From Candidatus Vogelbacteria bacterium (lineage in GTDB: Bacteria; Patescibacteriota; Minisyncoccia; Phycocordibacterales; JACRKE01), in NCBI GenBank assembly GCA_016215335.1, contig JACRKE010000011.1, forward strand, positions 1 to 39,771: DNA of 39,771 nt, written 5' to 3'. Position numbers and translations under genes: made by a program. Under the pieces are notes generated by a model that was given only the letters and a program-made list of their open reading frames with translations, ran no database searches and was not told the DNA's origin. Of this stretch, positions 13,068 to 23,009 are shown piece after piece (the first letter of the stretch is position 1; every line of letters begins with the position of its first letter).

Positions 13068-16000
13068 ATGGAAAATAGACCTCAAAACATTGGAACGATT
13101 GCCAGAGAAAGTGCAAACACTGTTCCTAACGATTTCAATGCGATATCACTCAAGCTTGCGTCCCCCGATCGTATAAGACAATGGTCGCGTGGAGAAGTTA
13201 CTAAGCCGGAAACAATCAATTATAGAACTCAAAGATCCGAAAGAGGGGGGCTTTTTGATGAAAAGATTTTCGGCCCAGAGAAAGATTATGAATGTTACTG
13301 CGGTAAATACCGACGAATAAGATACAAGGATATAGTATGTGAAAAATGTGGAGTCGAGGTAACTCGGTCAATTGTCAGACGCGAAAGAATGGGTCACATA
13401 GAACTTGCTGCACCCGCGGCGCACATCTGGTTCCTGCGGGGCATTCCTTCAAAGATTGGACTACTTCTGGATCTACCGGTGGCAGATGTTGAAAAAGTAA
13501 TTTATTTCGCGGGATATATTGTCACTCGGGTCAATGAGGAAGATAAGAAGAAATTGTTACGAGAGCTTGATAATGAATTCAAATCAAAGACTAAATCTGC
13601 AAACAGCGACGAAGCTAAAGAGGCTATAAAGCAGTCACTCATTGAAGTTAAGCGAGAAATTGAATCAATTTCCGAGGGAATGGTTCTTGATGAAGTCAAG
13701 TATGTAAAGTTCTCACTCAAATACGGTCTTATCTTTGAAGCGGAGATCGGAGCTGAAGCAATCTACAAACTTTTCAAAAAAATGGACTTGCCGAAGATGG
13801 TTCAGGAATTACACGAAAGACTTGAAGGGGCAAGTGCAGCAACAACGCCTAAGCTTCAGAAGAGATTACAGCTTGTCCAGGCCATGATCAGATCCGGTGT
13901 GCGTCCTGAATGGATGTTTCTTAGCGTCATTCCTGTTACTCCTCCGGCTATTCGACCAATGGTAGCCCTTGATGGCGGTAGACACGCAACTTCCGACGTA
14001 AACGATCTTTACAGGCGTGTAATCAACCGAAATAACCGACTGAAAAGACTTCAAGAGATAAATGCGCCGGAAGTAATTCAGAGAAATGAAAAACGAATTC
14101 TACAGGAAGCAGTGGACGCACTCATAGATAACTCTATTCGTCATAGCGCCGGAGCCGGTGGCGCAGTCTCTCAAGCACAGCGAAGACCGCTCAAATCACT
14201 TGCAGATATGCTTAAGGGTAAGCAGGGACGTTTTAGGCAGAACTTGCTTGGAAAGCGTGTGGATTACTCCGGAAGAAGTGTGATTGTTGTGGGTCCAACC
14301 CTTAGACTTGACCAGTGCGGACTTCCAAAGCACATGGCGCTCGAACTCTTCAGGCCATTCGTGATCTCAAAGATTTTGGAGCGCGAGCTTGCCTTCAATA
14401 TTCGAGGTGCCGGTAAATTAATAGAGGAAGGAGCGGCAGAGGTATGGGCCATTCTTGAAGAAGTTATTAAGAACAAATACGTGCTTCTTAATCGGGCGCC
14501 TACTCTTCATAGACTTGGTATTCAGGCTTTTATGCCGGTACTGATAGAAGGAAATGCAATCCAGATTCATCCGCTGGTTTGTGCGGCATTTAACGCAGAC
14601 TTTGACGGAGACCAGATGGCGGTACATGTTCCTCTGGGTCCGGAAGCTCAAGCTGAGGCGCGCGAGCTCATGGCAGCGAATAATAACTTGCTTTTACCAG
14701 GAAGTGGTAACCCGATTGTCACACCAAAGCTTGATATAGTGCTTGGATGTTACTGGATGACGAAAGCAGTGCCGGGCGAAAAAGGAGAAGGTATGATTTT
14801 CCAATCTACAAATGCGGCAATTCTTGCTTATGACTTCGGACTTGTTGGATTTCGAGCAAAGGTCAAGATCATGGCAGGCGATCATCCGAAGTACGCAGTT
14901 TTTAAGGGTGGCATATTCGAGACAACAGTTGGAAGACTTATGTTCGGCAGTATATTCCCGAACGATTTCCCTTACATCAATCATGAAATTACAGGAGCCG
15001 AATTAGCTGCTATTATTGAAGATTTGATTGCGCGTTATGGGGTGGCCGGGACTCCTCAGATTCTAGACAAAATTAAGGCCTTCGGTTACAAATATATTAC
15101 AAGATCAGGTACCACATGGGGAATAGATGACCTGCATATTTCACCCGAAAAAGCGCCAATCATTGAAAGCGCGCGAGCGGAAGCAAAGACGGTGGAGGAT
15201 AATTACGCAGAAGGGCTTATCTCTGACAATGAACGCTACCGAATGGTGATTGAAATTTGGACCGCGGCCAAGAGTGCCATAGAAAAACTTGTGCCGAAAA
15301 CCCTTCCAGAAAATGGCAGTGTTCAAGACATGATCTACTCGAAGGCTAGAGGTGTTATGTCTCAAACTGCTCAAATGTCGGGTATGATCGGAATGATCGT
15401 CGATTCTCGCGGCCGCACATTGGATTTCCCGATCATTCCTTGCTACAAGGAAGGTTTGTCGCCACTTGAATATTTCATTACAACACACGGTACTAGAAAA
15501 GGTCTTACGGATACTGCTCTTAACACCGCTAAATCAGGATATCTTACCAGGCGTTTGGTGGACGTATCACAGGATTGTGTAATTATAGATGAAGATTGTG
15601 GAGAGAAGAGCGGTAGGGTGGTTAACAAATCAAACCTGATTGGAATTGGCGCTAATATTACAAGCGCCGTGAGGGGTAGAATACTTGCAAAAGATGTAAA
15701 GGATTCTTTGGGAACAGTCCTATACAAAAAAGGAGACTTGCTCTATAAAGCCGATGCCAAGAAAATCGAAGATGCAGGTGTTACACAGGTCTACATCAGA
15801 TCTCCCCTCACATGTCTCTCAAATCGAGGAATCTGTAGACAATGCTACGGACTCGACCTTGGAAGAAACAGACTTGTGGCGAGGGGTGAAGCAGTGGGAA
15901 TTATTGCTGCTCAATCAATCGGCGAACCTGGTACTCAACTTACAATGCGCACATTCCACTCGGGAGGTATTTCTCAAGAGGCTGGAGACATTACTATGGG

Positions 16001-16742
16001 TCTTCCTCGCGTGGAAGAAATTTTCGAGAAGAGACCGCCAAAGAATCCGGCGGTGATCAGCCAGACTGATGGTGAGGTCATTGAAATACGAGAAGAGGGT
16101 CGCGACCGAATAGTTACAGTATTATCTGATGTGGTGGTTTCCAAAGATGCAAAGAGCGCAAGCACCACCTATACAATCCCATTCGTAAGAACAGTAATAT
16201 CAAAGGTTGGCGATAAGGTTAAGAAAGGGGATCTCATCACAGACGGATCTGCTAATTTGACAGAGCTCTTCGATTTTGGGGGTAAAGAAAAAACAGAGGA
16301 TTACATTCTTAATGAAATTCATAAGGTTTATTCAATGCAGGGAGCTCAAGTGGCGCGCAAGCACGTAGAAGTAATCATTCGTGAGATGTTCTCAAGGCGT
16401 ATTGTTACAACTCCCGGGGGCACAAATCTCGTGCGAGGCGAGATTGTAGACATTGCAAAACTTAGTATGGAAAATTCCAGAGCAGAGAAGGTGGGCAATG
16501 AAATAGCGAAAGGAGAACTTCTGATAAAAGGAATTTCAGAAGTTGCGCTTACCACTTCAAGCTTCTTGTCTGCAGCATCCTTCCAGAACACTTCGAGAGT
16601 TCTCATTGATACCGCAATCAAGGGTGGTGTAGATCACTTGGTGGGCCTCAAAGAAAACGTCATAATTGGTCGCTTGATTCCTGCGGGTACAGGGTTCTGG
16701 GCGCATAATATCGATGACAGAGAGGTTAAAAAAGAAGAATAG
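13068..16742 (+). CDS. rpoC: DNA-directed RNA polymerase subunit beta'
   Basis: The 1224-aa beta' subunit begins with the clamp ([19 protein letters not shown]) and the N-terminal zinc site C76, C78, C91, C94 (CYCG ... CEKCG). The catalytic loop [12 protein letters not shown] holds D511, D513 and D515, which bind the active-site magnesium. The second zinc site ([17 protein letters not shown]), the trigger-loop region ([16 protein letters not shown]) and the final EGTGFWAH-like segment ([11 protein letters not shown]) are present. It lies 23 nt after rpoB and lacks a Shine-Dalgarno site. Length is near the minimal bacterial beta', with no large insert between the bridge helix and the C-terminal part. 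Confidence 0.98.
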   Translation: MENRPQNIGTIARESANTVPNDFNAISLKLASPDRIRQWSRGEVTKPETINYRTQRSERGGLFDEKIFGPEKDYECYCGKYRRIRYKDIVCEKCGVEVTRSIVRRERMGHIELAAPAAHIWFLRGIPSKIGLLLDLPVADVEKVIYFAGYIVTRVNEEDKKKLLRELDNEFKSKTKSANSDEAKEAIKQSLIEVKREIESISEGMVLDEVKYVKFSLKYGLIFEAEIGAEAIYKLFKKMDLPKMVQELHERLEGASAATTPKLQKRLQLVQAMIRSGVRPEWMFLSVIPVTPPAIRPMVALDGGRHATSDVNDLYRRVINRNNRLKRLQEINAPEVIQRNEKRILQEAVDALIDNSIRHSAGAGGAVSQAQRRPLKSLADMLKGKQGRFRQNLLGKRVDYSGRSVIVVGPTLRLDQCGLPKHMALELFRPFVISKILERELAFNIRGAGKLIEEGAAEVWAILEEVIKNKYVLLNRAPTLHRLGIQAFMPVLIEGNAIQIHPLVCAAFNADFDGDQMAVHVPLGPEAQAEARELMAANNNLLLPGSGNPIVTPKLDIVLGCYWMTKAVPGEKGEGMIFQSTNAAILAYDFGLVGFRAKVKIMAGDHPKYAVFKGGIFETTVGRLMFGSIFPNDFPYINHEITGAELAAIIEDLIARYGVAGTPQILDKIKAFGYKYITRSGTTWGIDDLHISPEKAPIIESARAEAKTVEDNYAEGLISDNERYRMVIEIWTAAKSAIEKLVPKTLPENGSVQDMIYSKARGVMSQTAQMSGMIGMIVDSRGRTLDFPIIPCYKEGLSPLEYFITTHGTRKGLTDTALNTAKSGYLTRRLVDVSQDCVIIDEDCGEKSGRVVNKSNLIGIGANITSAVRGRILAKDVKDSLGTVLYKKGDLLYKADAKKIEDAGVTQVYIRSPLTCLSNRGICRQCYGLDLGRNRLVARGEAVGIIAAQSIGEPGTQLTMRTFHSGGISQEAGDITMGLPRVEEIFEKRPPKNPAVISQTDGEVIEIREEGRDRIVTVLSDVVVSKDAKSASTTYTIPFVRTVISKVGDKVKKGDLITDGSANLTELFDFGGKEKTEDYILNEIHKVYSMQGAQVARKHVEVIIREMFSRRIVTTPGGTNLVRGEIVDIAKLSMENSRAEKVGNEIAKGELLIKGISEVALTTSSFLSAASFQNTSRVLIDTAIKGGVDHLVGLKENVIIGRLIPAGTGFWAHNIDDREVKKEE

Positions 16743-16762
16743 GAAATCAAAATTCAATAACT

Positions 16763-18487
16763 GTGTCATCGCTCGTTGAACAAATCAAGACGCGCTTGAG
16801 TATTGCGGATGTCGTAGGCACGTATATAAAGATTGATAAGCAGGGGTCGACCTTGAAGGCCAGATGTCCTTTCCATAATGAAAAGACTCCATCATTTTTC
16901 ATTTCTCCCGCCCGGGCCAGCTTCTATTGCTTCGGATGCAATAAAGGTGGTGACGTATTTACTTTTGTGCAGGAGATTGAAGGTTTGGATTTTAGGGGGG
17001 CTCTCAAGGTTCTTGCTGACCGCGCAGGATTAAATCTTGCGGACTTTTCTGACTTTAAAGAAGATACAGGAGAAAAAAGTACATTGAAGAACCTCATGGA
17101 GGTAGCGGCCACATTCTATGAGGATAGGCTGAAAGAAAGTTTAGAGACCATGGATTATCTTCGTGGACGAGGTCTTAAAGATGAAACTATAAAAAAATTT
17201 CGTCTCGGCTTTGCTCCAGACGAATGGGGGGCGCTCTACAAGTATCTAATGTCAAGAAAGTTTCGTGAGGCCGAGATAGAGAAAGCCGGGATGATCATAA
17301 AAGGAGAGAGGGGATATTACGACAGATTCAGAAACAGGATAATGTTTCCACTTGAAGATGCGGGCGGCACAGTCGTTGCTTTTTCGGGAAGAGTGCTTCC
17401 GGGAGTAAGTAGGTCTGGCGGCAAAGATCCGGCTAAATATATCAATTCACCCGAAACGGTTCTTTACAGTAAATCAAATTTTCTTTACGGATTTAATCAC
17501 GCCAAGGTTTCAATGCGTCAAAACAAATCTGTTATTCTGGTAGAGGGGCAGATGGATCTCATAATGTCTCACCAGGCGGGAGTGTCCAATGTTGTAGCCG
17601 TCTCTGGCACGGCGCTTACCAATATGCACTTGCAAATGTTGAAGAGATTGAGTAATAATGTTCTTATGGCGTTCGATCAGGACGTGGCTGGTTTCAACGC
17701 AGCACGTCGCGCAATCGAAATGGCTCTGGAACATAAGTTAGAAGTTAGCATTCCAATTTTGCTCAATGCGAAAGATCCTGCTGATTTGGTACGTGAAAAT
17801 CCAATATTGTGGTGCACGGCGGTTTCTCATGCATTGCCTATAATTGACGCTTTGCTTCAGACAATTACAGCTCGTAAATTGTCCGCGGACGAAAGAAGAC
17901 GTGCTGTGGAACAAGAAGTCCTTCCGTTTGCTGTGAGACTCCGCAGCAGTTTAGACCAGGCTCATTATGCGCGTCTGATCGCTGATTTTTTAGGCCTTCA
18001 AGAGGATTCAATATGGAAAGCAGTGAAAGAAGTCTCCTCTAAATTAGAGAAGGGTACTCCTTCTTCTAATGTCCATATCACTCTACCCACACACGAGGAA
18101 AAAAGGCTCACGAATATCGTAAAGAGAATAAATTCCATTCTTCTTTGGCAAAGTAAGGAGGCTGATCCACAGATACCAGTCGAAGAATTTCGGCTTAGAT
18201 TATCGGAGTTTTTACCGGACTCAAATTCAGACAGATGTCCTCCAGAAAAGGATGAGCAGGCAGAAATCTTTAGGGCTGAGGTGGCCTACTCGGGACACAG
18301 TAATCTAAAAGGTGAATGCGATAGTCTGTTTAAGGGACTCGAGGAAGAGATTATAAAGGAAAAACTAATCAAAGTGATGGAAGATCTAAAAAAAGCTGAG
18401 AATGATAAGAACTCATTTGAAATCGAGAAACATGTCGAAAAATATCATTCTCTATCAAAGCAGTTAAACGATCTAAAACAAAAGTAG
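16763..18487 (+). CDS. dnaG: DNA primase
   Basis: The 574-aa primase starts with GTG and has the N-terminal zinc-binding domain (CPFH at 35-38 and CFGC at 56-59), the RNA polymerase domain ([38 protein letters not shown]) and a TOPRIM fold with [10 protein letters not shown] and [14 protein letters not shown]. The usual FDGD/FDxDxAG motif reads FDQDVAG. A poorly conserved helical C-terminal part (about 370-574) would bind the helicase. It sits 20 nt after rpoC and 4 nt before rpoD, recalling the dnaG-rpoD pair of the macromolecular-synthesis operon but here downstream of rpoBC. No Shine-Dalgarno site is seen. Confidence 0.96.
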   Translation: MSSLVEQIKTRLSIADVVGTYIKIDKQGSTLKARCPFHNEKTPSFFISPARASFYCFGCNKGGDVFTFVQEIEGLDFRGALKVLADRAGLNLADFSDFKEDTGEKSTLKNLMEVAATFYEDRLKESLETMDYLRGRGLKDETIKKFRLGFAPDEWGALYKYLMSRKFREAEIEKAGMIIKGERGYYDRFRNRIMFPLEDAGGTVVAFSGRVLPGVSRSGGKDPAKYINSPETVLYSKSNFLYGFNHAKVSMRQNKSVILVEGQMDLIMSHQAGVSNVVAVSGTALTNMHLQMLKRLSNNVLMAFDQDVAGFNAARRAIEMALEHKLEVSIPILLNAKDPADLVRENPILWCTAVSHALPIIDALLQTITARKLSADERRRAVEQEVLPFAVRLRSSLDQAHYARLIADFLGLQEDSIWKAVKEVSSKLEKGTPSSNVHITLPTHEEKRLTNIVKRINSILLWQSKEADPQIPVEEFRLRLSEFLPDSNSDRCPPEKDEQAEIFRAEVAYSGHSNLKGECDSLFKGLEEEIIKEKLIKVMEDLKKAENDKNSFEIEKHVEKYHSLSKQLNDLKQK

Positions 18488-18491
18488 AAGC

Positions 18492-19817
18492 ATGAAGAAC
18501 TCAAAAAAACAATTTAAAGATAAAAGAAAGAATATGATTCAGAGATCCGGTTTTAGAAAGACTGTTAAATCGAGTTCTTCGACGAGAGTTTTTCGTCGTA
18601 AATCAGCGCCTTCCGCCTTAAGAAAAGTAGTGGCTAAGCGATTGTCGACACCTAAAAAGATTACTTTGCCGGCGGGAAGAGTTAAGCCGGTGCTTAAGGG
18701 TAAACCTCAAGAAAAGGCTTTGACCAAAACTTCTGGCAAGAATCTGGTGCAGGCAGAACGTGTAAATCAGCTCATTGATCGTGGTCGTGCCAAGGGATTT
18801 ATAACTTATAGCGAGATTTTGAAGGAGTTCCCAAATATTGAGAACGATATTCTCTTTCTCGATGATTTGTATGGAAAGTTCGATGAATCCGGCATTGATG
18901 TACTTGAAGGAGGAGGATTGCTCGATACACATGTTGAGGAACCTGTTGTTTATAAAGGAAAGGCAGGACTTAGGCACAAAGAAGGCGGTCTCGATTCCGT
19001 ACAGATGTATCTCCGTGAGATTGGCAAGTACAAACTTATTGGTGCGTCGGACGAACGAGATTTGTCAAAGAGAATCGAACTTGGCGACAAGGAGGCCAAG
19101 GATTTACTCATAAAGGCAAACTTGAGACTCGTGGTTTCCATAGCTAAAAAATATATTGGTCGATCAAGCGACCTCACTCTTCTTGATCTTATTCAAGAAG
19201 GTAATCTGGGCCTGTTTAAAGCAGTTGAGAAGTTCGACTGGTCAAAGGGTTATAAATTTTCAACTTACGCAACATGGTGGATTAGGCAAGCGATTACAAG
19301 AGCATTGGCTGACCAGTCTCGTACTATTAGAATTCCGGTGCACATGGTAGAAACAATCGCTAAATACAAGCAGGTGGTTAGACGTTTATCGCAAGACCTC
19401 GGCCGAGAACCTTTACCCGAAGAGATTGCAACAGAGATGGGGCTTGAAGTCGATAAGGTGCATCAAATAGAGAAAATTGACCAGGGAACAGTCTCATTAG
19501 AGTCACCCGTAGGAGATTCATCAGATGACAAGTCAATGCTCGGTGACTTTATTGCAGATGAGAAGATATTGTCTCCCGATCAAGAGTCTTCCAGAAGAAT
19601 TCTCGCTGACCAGATCAAGGAGATTCTTGACGATCTTTCTCCTAAGGAGCGCAAGATTTTGGAGATGAGGCATGGACTTATTGATGGAGTTATGAGAACG
19701 CTTGAAGAAGTAGGCAAAGAGTTCGGTGTTACTCGTGAGCGTATTCGACAAATTGAAGCTAAGGCCCATGAAAAAATAAGATTCCACGAAAAGGCGAAGC
19801 GTTTATTAAACTACTAA
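18492..19817 (+). CDS. rpoD: Primary sigma factor RpoD (sigma-70)
   Basis: The 441-aa sigma factor has a basic N-terminal extension of about 85 residues, a short region 1.1-like segment (INQ-type helix at [20 protein letters not shown]), region 1.2 ([16 protein letters not shown]), region 2 ([54 protein letters not shown]), region 3 and region 4.2 ([20 protein letters not shown]). It directs RNA polymerase to the TTGACA/TATAAT-type promoters seen in this window. The Lys/Arg/Ser-rich extension (residues 1-85) is unusual for a sigma factor; a downstream start cannot be excluded, but the frame begins only 4 nt after dnaG. Confidence 0.96.
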   Translation: MKNSKKQFKDKRKNMIQRSGFRKTVKSSSSTRVFRRKSAPSALRKVVAKRLSTPKKITLPAGRVKPVLKGKPQEKALTKTSGKNLVQAERVNQLIDRGRAKGFITYSEILKEFPNIENDILFLDDLYGKFDESGIDVLEGGGLLDTHVEEPVVYKGKAGLRHKEGGLDSVQMYLREIGKYKLIGASDERDLSKRIELGDKEAKDLLIKANLRLVVSIAKKYIGRSSDLTLLDLIQEGNLGLFKAVEKFDWSKGYKFSTYATWWIRQAITRALADQSRTIRIPVHMVETIAKYKQVVRRLSQDLGREPLPEEIATEMGLEVDKVHQIEKIDQGTVSLESPVGDSSDDKSMLGDFIADEKILSPDQESSRRILADQIKEILDDLSPKERKILEMRHGLIDGVMRTLEEVGKEFGVTRERIRQIEAKAHEKIRFHEKAKRLLNY

Positions 19818-19829
19818 AAAGATTTCTTA

Positions 19830-20702
19830 ATGTTGGAGACAGTCAACTGGTCAATCCTTGGTTTTTCTACCGTGATCGATATAGCTATCGTGGCTTTTTT
19901 GTTATACTCAGCGCTTATTTTATTGCGAAGGACTCATTCTATAGTAGTCTTCAGAGGTATCCTCGCACTTTTTGTTGTGTATCTTATCGCGACGTATTTT
20001 AACCTACTACTTACTCACGCGCTTTTTCAATTTTTCTTCTCTTTCTTCATTATTATCTTTGTTGTAGTTTTTCAGAGGGAGATGCGGCGTTTTTTTGAGG
20101 AATTTTCGATTTCCATTAAAAATATATTTATAGATGAACGTCCATCTCTCGACAAAAGAGTTGCCGACGAAATATCAGGGGCGATAGAAGAGATGGCTCA
20201 AAAAAGAAGAGGCGCTCTCATTGTAATGCCAGGGAAACAAGAAATTGAGAGACATTTGGAAGGTGGATATTATTTGAATGGAGAGATATCCAAGCCCCTC
20301 GTTTTAAGTATTTTTGATCCATCCTCTCCGGGCCACGATGGCGCTCTGATTGTGACTGGAGATCAGATTTCTAGATTTGCGGCACAACTGCCACTCGCGA
20401 TGAAGCCAATCAAGGAGCGTGGCACCAGGCATAGAGCAGCTCTAGGCTTGTCGGAGAGGACTGATTCTTTGAACATTGTTGTTTCAGAAGAGCGCGGCAC
20501 AGTATCCGTAGCTCATTTCGGTAAGATGAATGAACTTAAAAACGCATCTGACATAGGTCAGGAGATTGAAAAATTTTATCGTGATGTTTTTGGTAAACAC
20601 GATGATTCTTACATCGTATCCATCTTTAAAGACAACTGGAAAGAAAAACTGTTAAGCATTGCGCTCGCAATACTGCTATGGTTTGTTTTAGTGCATAAAT
20701 AG
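19830..20702 (+). CDS. cdaA: Diadenylate cyclase CdaA with extra C-terminal membrane helix
   Basis: The 290-aa protein makes c-di-AMP from two ATP. It has three N-terminal membrane helices (about 12-82), a short linker, and a DAC domain with the catalytic motifs DGA (170-172 in GHDGALIV) and RHR (200-202 in GTRHRAALGLSE). After the DAC domain, where CdaA normally stops, comes VSIFKDNWKEKLLSIALA and a hydrophobic helix to the C-terminus (about 272-288). This tail resembles the N-terminal membrane anchor of the partner CdaR/YbbR (NNW-x-K-LLS-LALAILLW). No separate cdaR follows. The gene lies 12 nt after rpoD, ending a probable five-gene operon. Confidence 0.93.
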   Translation: MLETVNWSILGFSTVIDIAIVAFLLYSALILLRRTHSIVVFRGILALFVVYLIATYFNLLLTHALFQFFFSFFIIIFVVVFQREMRRFFEEFSISIKNIFIDERPSLDKRVADEISGAIEEMAQKRRGALIVMPGKQEIERHLEGGYYLNGEISKPLVLSIFDPSSPGHDGALIVTGDQISRFAAQLPLAMKPIKERGTRHRAALGLSERTDSLNIVVSEERGTVSVAHFGKMNELKNASDIGQEIEKFYRDVFGKHDDSYIVSIFKDNWKEKLLSIALAILLWFVLVHK

Positions 20703-20715
20703 CACGAGGTGTATT

Positions 20716-21516
20716 TTACCTTCCTGCTAGGGCTCTTTCTATGATCGACGACACCGTCGCGAAGGATTGTGCTCCTTCAATGGGGTATTTTGTTTCGTCT
20801 GGCCCGATTATTACCGAATATGGTGTCCCGGTCAATCCTGAGTTTGTCGCATCTTCTAAATCTTTTTGCACTTTCTCTTTTCCATAGCCTGATTTCTGGC
20901 ATATGACGAACTTTTCCCCATCTATTTTTACTTCTTTTGCAATCTCAACTAGCTTGGCCGGATCAAGACCGTCATTTGAGGGGGTTACTAAGTAAAGCTT
21001 ATTTACGTATGACCAGAATGCGTTCTCTCCTGCAAGCTTTGCCACGCATTCTAGCGCCTCTGCTTCTGGCCTAGCCTTTGCATGTAGGCTGTCTAATGGG
21101 GCATGTCTGTAAACTACTTTGACCTGACCACTGTCTACATATTTCTCTATTACCTTCAAAACCGTTTCAATATGGAATTTTTTACAAAATGGACACTCGG
21201 TATCAGAAAATAACACGAGAGTCACGGGAGCGCTAGGCTGACCCAAAACATGATCTGTGCCGTTAACAGGTTCAATATTTTTTGCAAGGTCGATTACACT
21301 CGGTCGATTCCCTGCGACTATCTGCCTGTCGCCCTCATTCAGTTTGTTTTTGTTCACGTACACTACCGAGCCTGCAATTATGAGTCCCGCAATGATAATA
21401 GCCATTGGTACAGTCAAAAAAGGTTGATTGTTTTCCTGTTGGATAGGAAGTGCTACTTTGCGATTTTCTAACTCTTTCTCTACAGCCTCTATATTCTCTA
21501 TCTTGTCATCGTTCAT
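20716..21516 (-). CDS. Membrane-anchored DsbA-like thiol oxidoreductase
   Basis: The 266-aa protein has a charged cytoplasmic N-terminus, one membrane helix (about 35-54) and an extracytoplasmic thioredoxin-fold domain of the DsbA/BdbD (Thioredoxin_4) type: LVLFSDTECPFCKKFH with the CPFC active site (C108, C111), and the cis-proline loop GTPYSVI (T231-P232). Two more cysteines (C157, C206) lie in the helical insert. It probably oxidises or isomerises disulfides in exported proteins. No DsbB or VKOR partner is in the window. It starts 6 nt after the sod stop, so the two form an operon linked by redox and oxygen stress. Confidence 0.9.
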   Translation of the reverse strand: MNDDKIENIEAVEKELENRKVALPIQQENNQPFLTVPMAIIIAGLIIAGSVVYVNKNKLNEGDRQIVAGNRPSVIDLAKNIEPVNGTDHVLGQPSAPVTLVLFSDTECPFCKKFHIETVLKVIEKYVDSGQVKVVYRHAPLDSLHAKARPEAEALECVAKLAGENAFWSYVNKLYLVTPSNDGLDPAKLVEIAKEVKIDGEKFVICQKSGYGKEKVQKDLEDATNSGLTGTPYSVIIGPDETKYPIEGAQSFATVSSIIERALAGR

Positions 21517-21522
21517 GAGCTA

Positions 21523-22116
21523 TTATTTGTTGTTATAATTATTACTAACTTTTTCCCAGTCAAGATTTTTAAAGAATGCGTCAACGTATTTCGTTCTTTC
21601 TCCTGGTAAGTAATCCAGAAGATAGGCATGCTCCCATACATCTAGAGCAAGGACTACTCTGGCACCTGCCAGGTGACCGATCTCGTGGTCACTAACCCAA
21701 TTAAGCAACAGGCTCCCACTGACTTTGTCTTTCAAGAGCAAAACCCATCCTATACCACGCATTAGTGCCATCTTCTTTATCTCACTTATCAAATTATCAA
21801 TGGTTCTGAACTGTTCATTAATTATGAGTATGAGGTCTGCGGGTAGGGCAGAGCTGGGTGTTCCCTGAAGTGAGTCGAAGTATATCTCGTGAAGCCGCAT
21901 GCCGTTAAATTCGAATCCCAATCTTCTTCGGAGCTCTGAAAGCATTAATGCATCAGATGACTCTTTTGAAGACTCAAGCGTTATCTTCTCGATAAGTAGA
22001 TTGCAGTTTCTCACGTAACCTCCATATAACTTTAAATGTTCTTCGATTTGCCTTGAAGATAGCCCTTCCAGTGGCCCTACTTGGAACTTCTTTTCTTCAA
22101 ATGTTACTTTTTTCAT
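21523..22116 (-). CDS. Superoxide dismutase, Fe/Mn family
   Basis: The 197-aa enzyme converts superoxide to peroxide and oxygen. The four metal ligands are H27 (in QIEEHLKLYGGYV), H76 (NGMRLHEIYF), D159 and H163 (ALDVWEHAYLLDY). The usual HHxxYV stretch after the first ligand is shortened by one residue and lacks the second histidine pair, a divergent form. The metal (Fe, Mn or either) cannot be told from sequence. There is no export signal, so it is cytoplasmic. It leads the sod-dsbA unit; palindromes that could be operators lie upstream at 22178-22202 and 22230-22242. Confidence 0.93.
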   Translation of the reverse strand: MKKVTFEEKKFQVGPLEGLSSRQIEEHLKLYGGYVRNCNLLIEKITLESSKESSDALMLSELRRRLGFEFNGMRLHEIYFDSLQGTPSSALPADLILIINEQFRTIDNLISEIKKMALMRGIGWVLLLKDKVSGSLLLNWVSDHEIGHLAGARVVLALDVWEHAYLLDYLPGERTKYVDAFFKNLDWEKVSNNYNNK

Positions 22117-22177
22117 ATGTTTTTTGTATTATCTGACTATCATATCCGACTCATAATCCGAGGGCAAGCAATACTTG

Positions 22178-22202
22178 ACAGTGCTATGTAGTATAGCACT
22201 GT
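22178..22202. promoter_or_regulatory. Palindromic operator candidate between sod and the lysozyme-like gene
   Basis: Perfect 10-bp arms ACAGTGCTAT (22178-22187) and ATAGCACTGT (22193-22202) with a 5-nt centre. It lies about 62 nt upstream of the sod ATG, near minus-strand promoter-like elements (TTGACA at 22229-22224, TATAAC at 22208-22203). The form is that of a dimeric repressor site; which regulator is unknown. A further 13-nt palindrome (CCTATATTATAGG) is at 22230-22242. Confidence 0.5.
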
Positions 22203-22297
22203 TATAAAGGACTATCTAACTTGTCAAAACCTATATTATAGGCCATATTTATTCAATAAAAGACAACAAAGAAGCATGTGAAATATTTAGGAATTGA

Positions 22298-22326
22298 TTG
22301 ACTTCGGCACTACTTTTTGCTACTAT
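22298..22326 (+). promoter_or_regulatory. Promoter of the lysozyme-like gene
   Basis: -35 TTGACT (22298-22303), 17-bp spacer, -10 TACTAT (22321-22326). The leader from about 22333 to the coding frame is roughly 145 nt and contains a small hairpin (GCACC-GTAGG-GGTGC at about 22335-22349). Together with the operator entry this accounts for the 361-nt gap 22117-22477, in which no other gene is seen. Confidence 0.65.
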
Positions 22327-22477
22327 GGACAGACGCACCGTAGGGGTGCATTTGTTGTAAAAGTCTCAAAATGTCCCAAAAGACGTACTGAGGCGGATAG
22401 GATAGTCAGGTATTATTCGATAGTTAGTCGCGTCGGGTTATACTGGAGAAGTTACCTAAAGACATAAATTTACTAGA

Positions 22478-22963
22478 ATTTTCAGCTCGTTTATTCAGAA
22501 TGCTTTAGCTGGCACACTGCTCGCTACAAGTATTACCGGTACGTCCACATCGGCGCTTATCGGCAATGTAAGTACTGTCGAAGTAGATAGAGAAATTCCG
22601 GTCAAAGAGGCAACAATAAGCAAACAAGCTTCAAAGCCGGGATGTGATTCAGAAGTTAAGAATACCAAAGCATGTATCAAACAGCTTATCTCCAAATACG
22701 CTAAAATGTATGGAGCAGAAGAGAAGCTGGCGCTTGACATAGCCTTCTGCGAGTCAAGTTTCAGGGCAAACGTATATGGGGACGGCGGCAGGGCGTTCGG
22801 AACATTCCAGTTCCATCGCCCTACGTTTGAAAGGTTTTCAAGACTCCTAGGTGAAAAACTTGATTACTACAACAACGAAGACAATATCAGACTTGGCGTC
22901 TGGGCGCTTGCAAACAACAAAGAAGACCATTGGTCTTGTTACGAGAAAGTTGCTTTCAACTAA
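22478..22963 (+). CDS. Secreted lysozyme/SLT-like transglycosylase, start codon unusual
   Basis: The frame is open from just after a TAA at 22457 to the TAA at 22963. It encodes a hydrophobic signal-like segment (FIQNALAGTLLATSITG), a linker with C-x-C-spaced cysteines and a lysozyme-like domain: IAFCESSFRANVYGDGGRAFGTFQFHRPTF with the likely catalytic Glu in CESSF, then IRLGVWALANNKEDHWSCYEKV. Such domains cut peptidoglycan. No ATG, GTG or TTG occurs in frame before the ATG at 22706, which would remove the signal segment; the first candidate is ATT at 22478. Either a rare start is used, or the 5' end is disrupted. The coding content upstream of 22706 is convincingly protein-like. It shares a terminator with tgt. 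Confidence 0.7.
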   Translation: MFSSFIQNALAGTLLATSITGTSTSALIGNVSTVEVDREIPVKEATISKQASKPGCDSEVKNTKACIKQLISKYAKMYGAEEKLALDIAFCESSFRANVYGDGGRAFGTFQFHRPTFERFSRLLGEKLDYYNNEDNIRLGVWALANNKEDHWSCYEKVAFN

Positions 22964-23009
22964 CAATGAAAAATCCCGCTTGAAGCGGGATTTTTCATTG
23001 TTAGTTTTT
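22961..23009. terminator. Bidirectional terminator between lysozyme-like gene and tgt
   Basis: Perfect 21-bp arms (22961-22981 and 22983-23003) around a single G, core AAAAATCCCGCTT. Both stop codons lie in the arms. The plus side is followed by GTTTTTT; the A-tract serves tgt on the minus strand. Confidence 0.93.

Noticed and set aside
20685-20716. Terminator at the end of cdaA
   Set aside because: Only a 4-bp GTGC/GCAC stem without a clear T-run is present, too weak to call.
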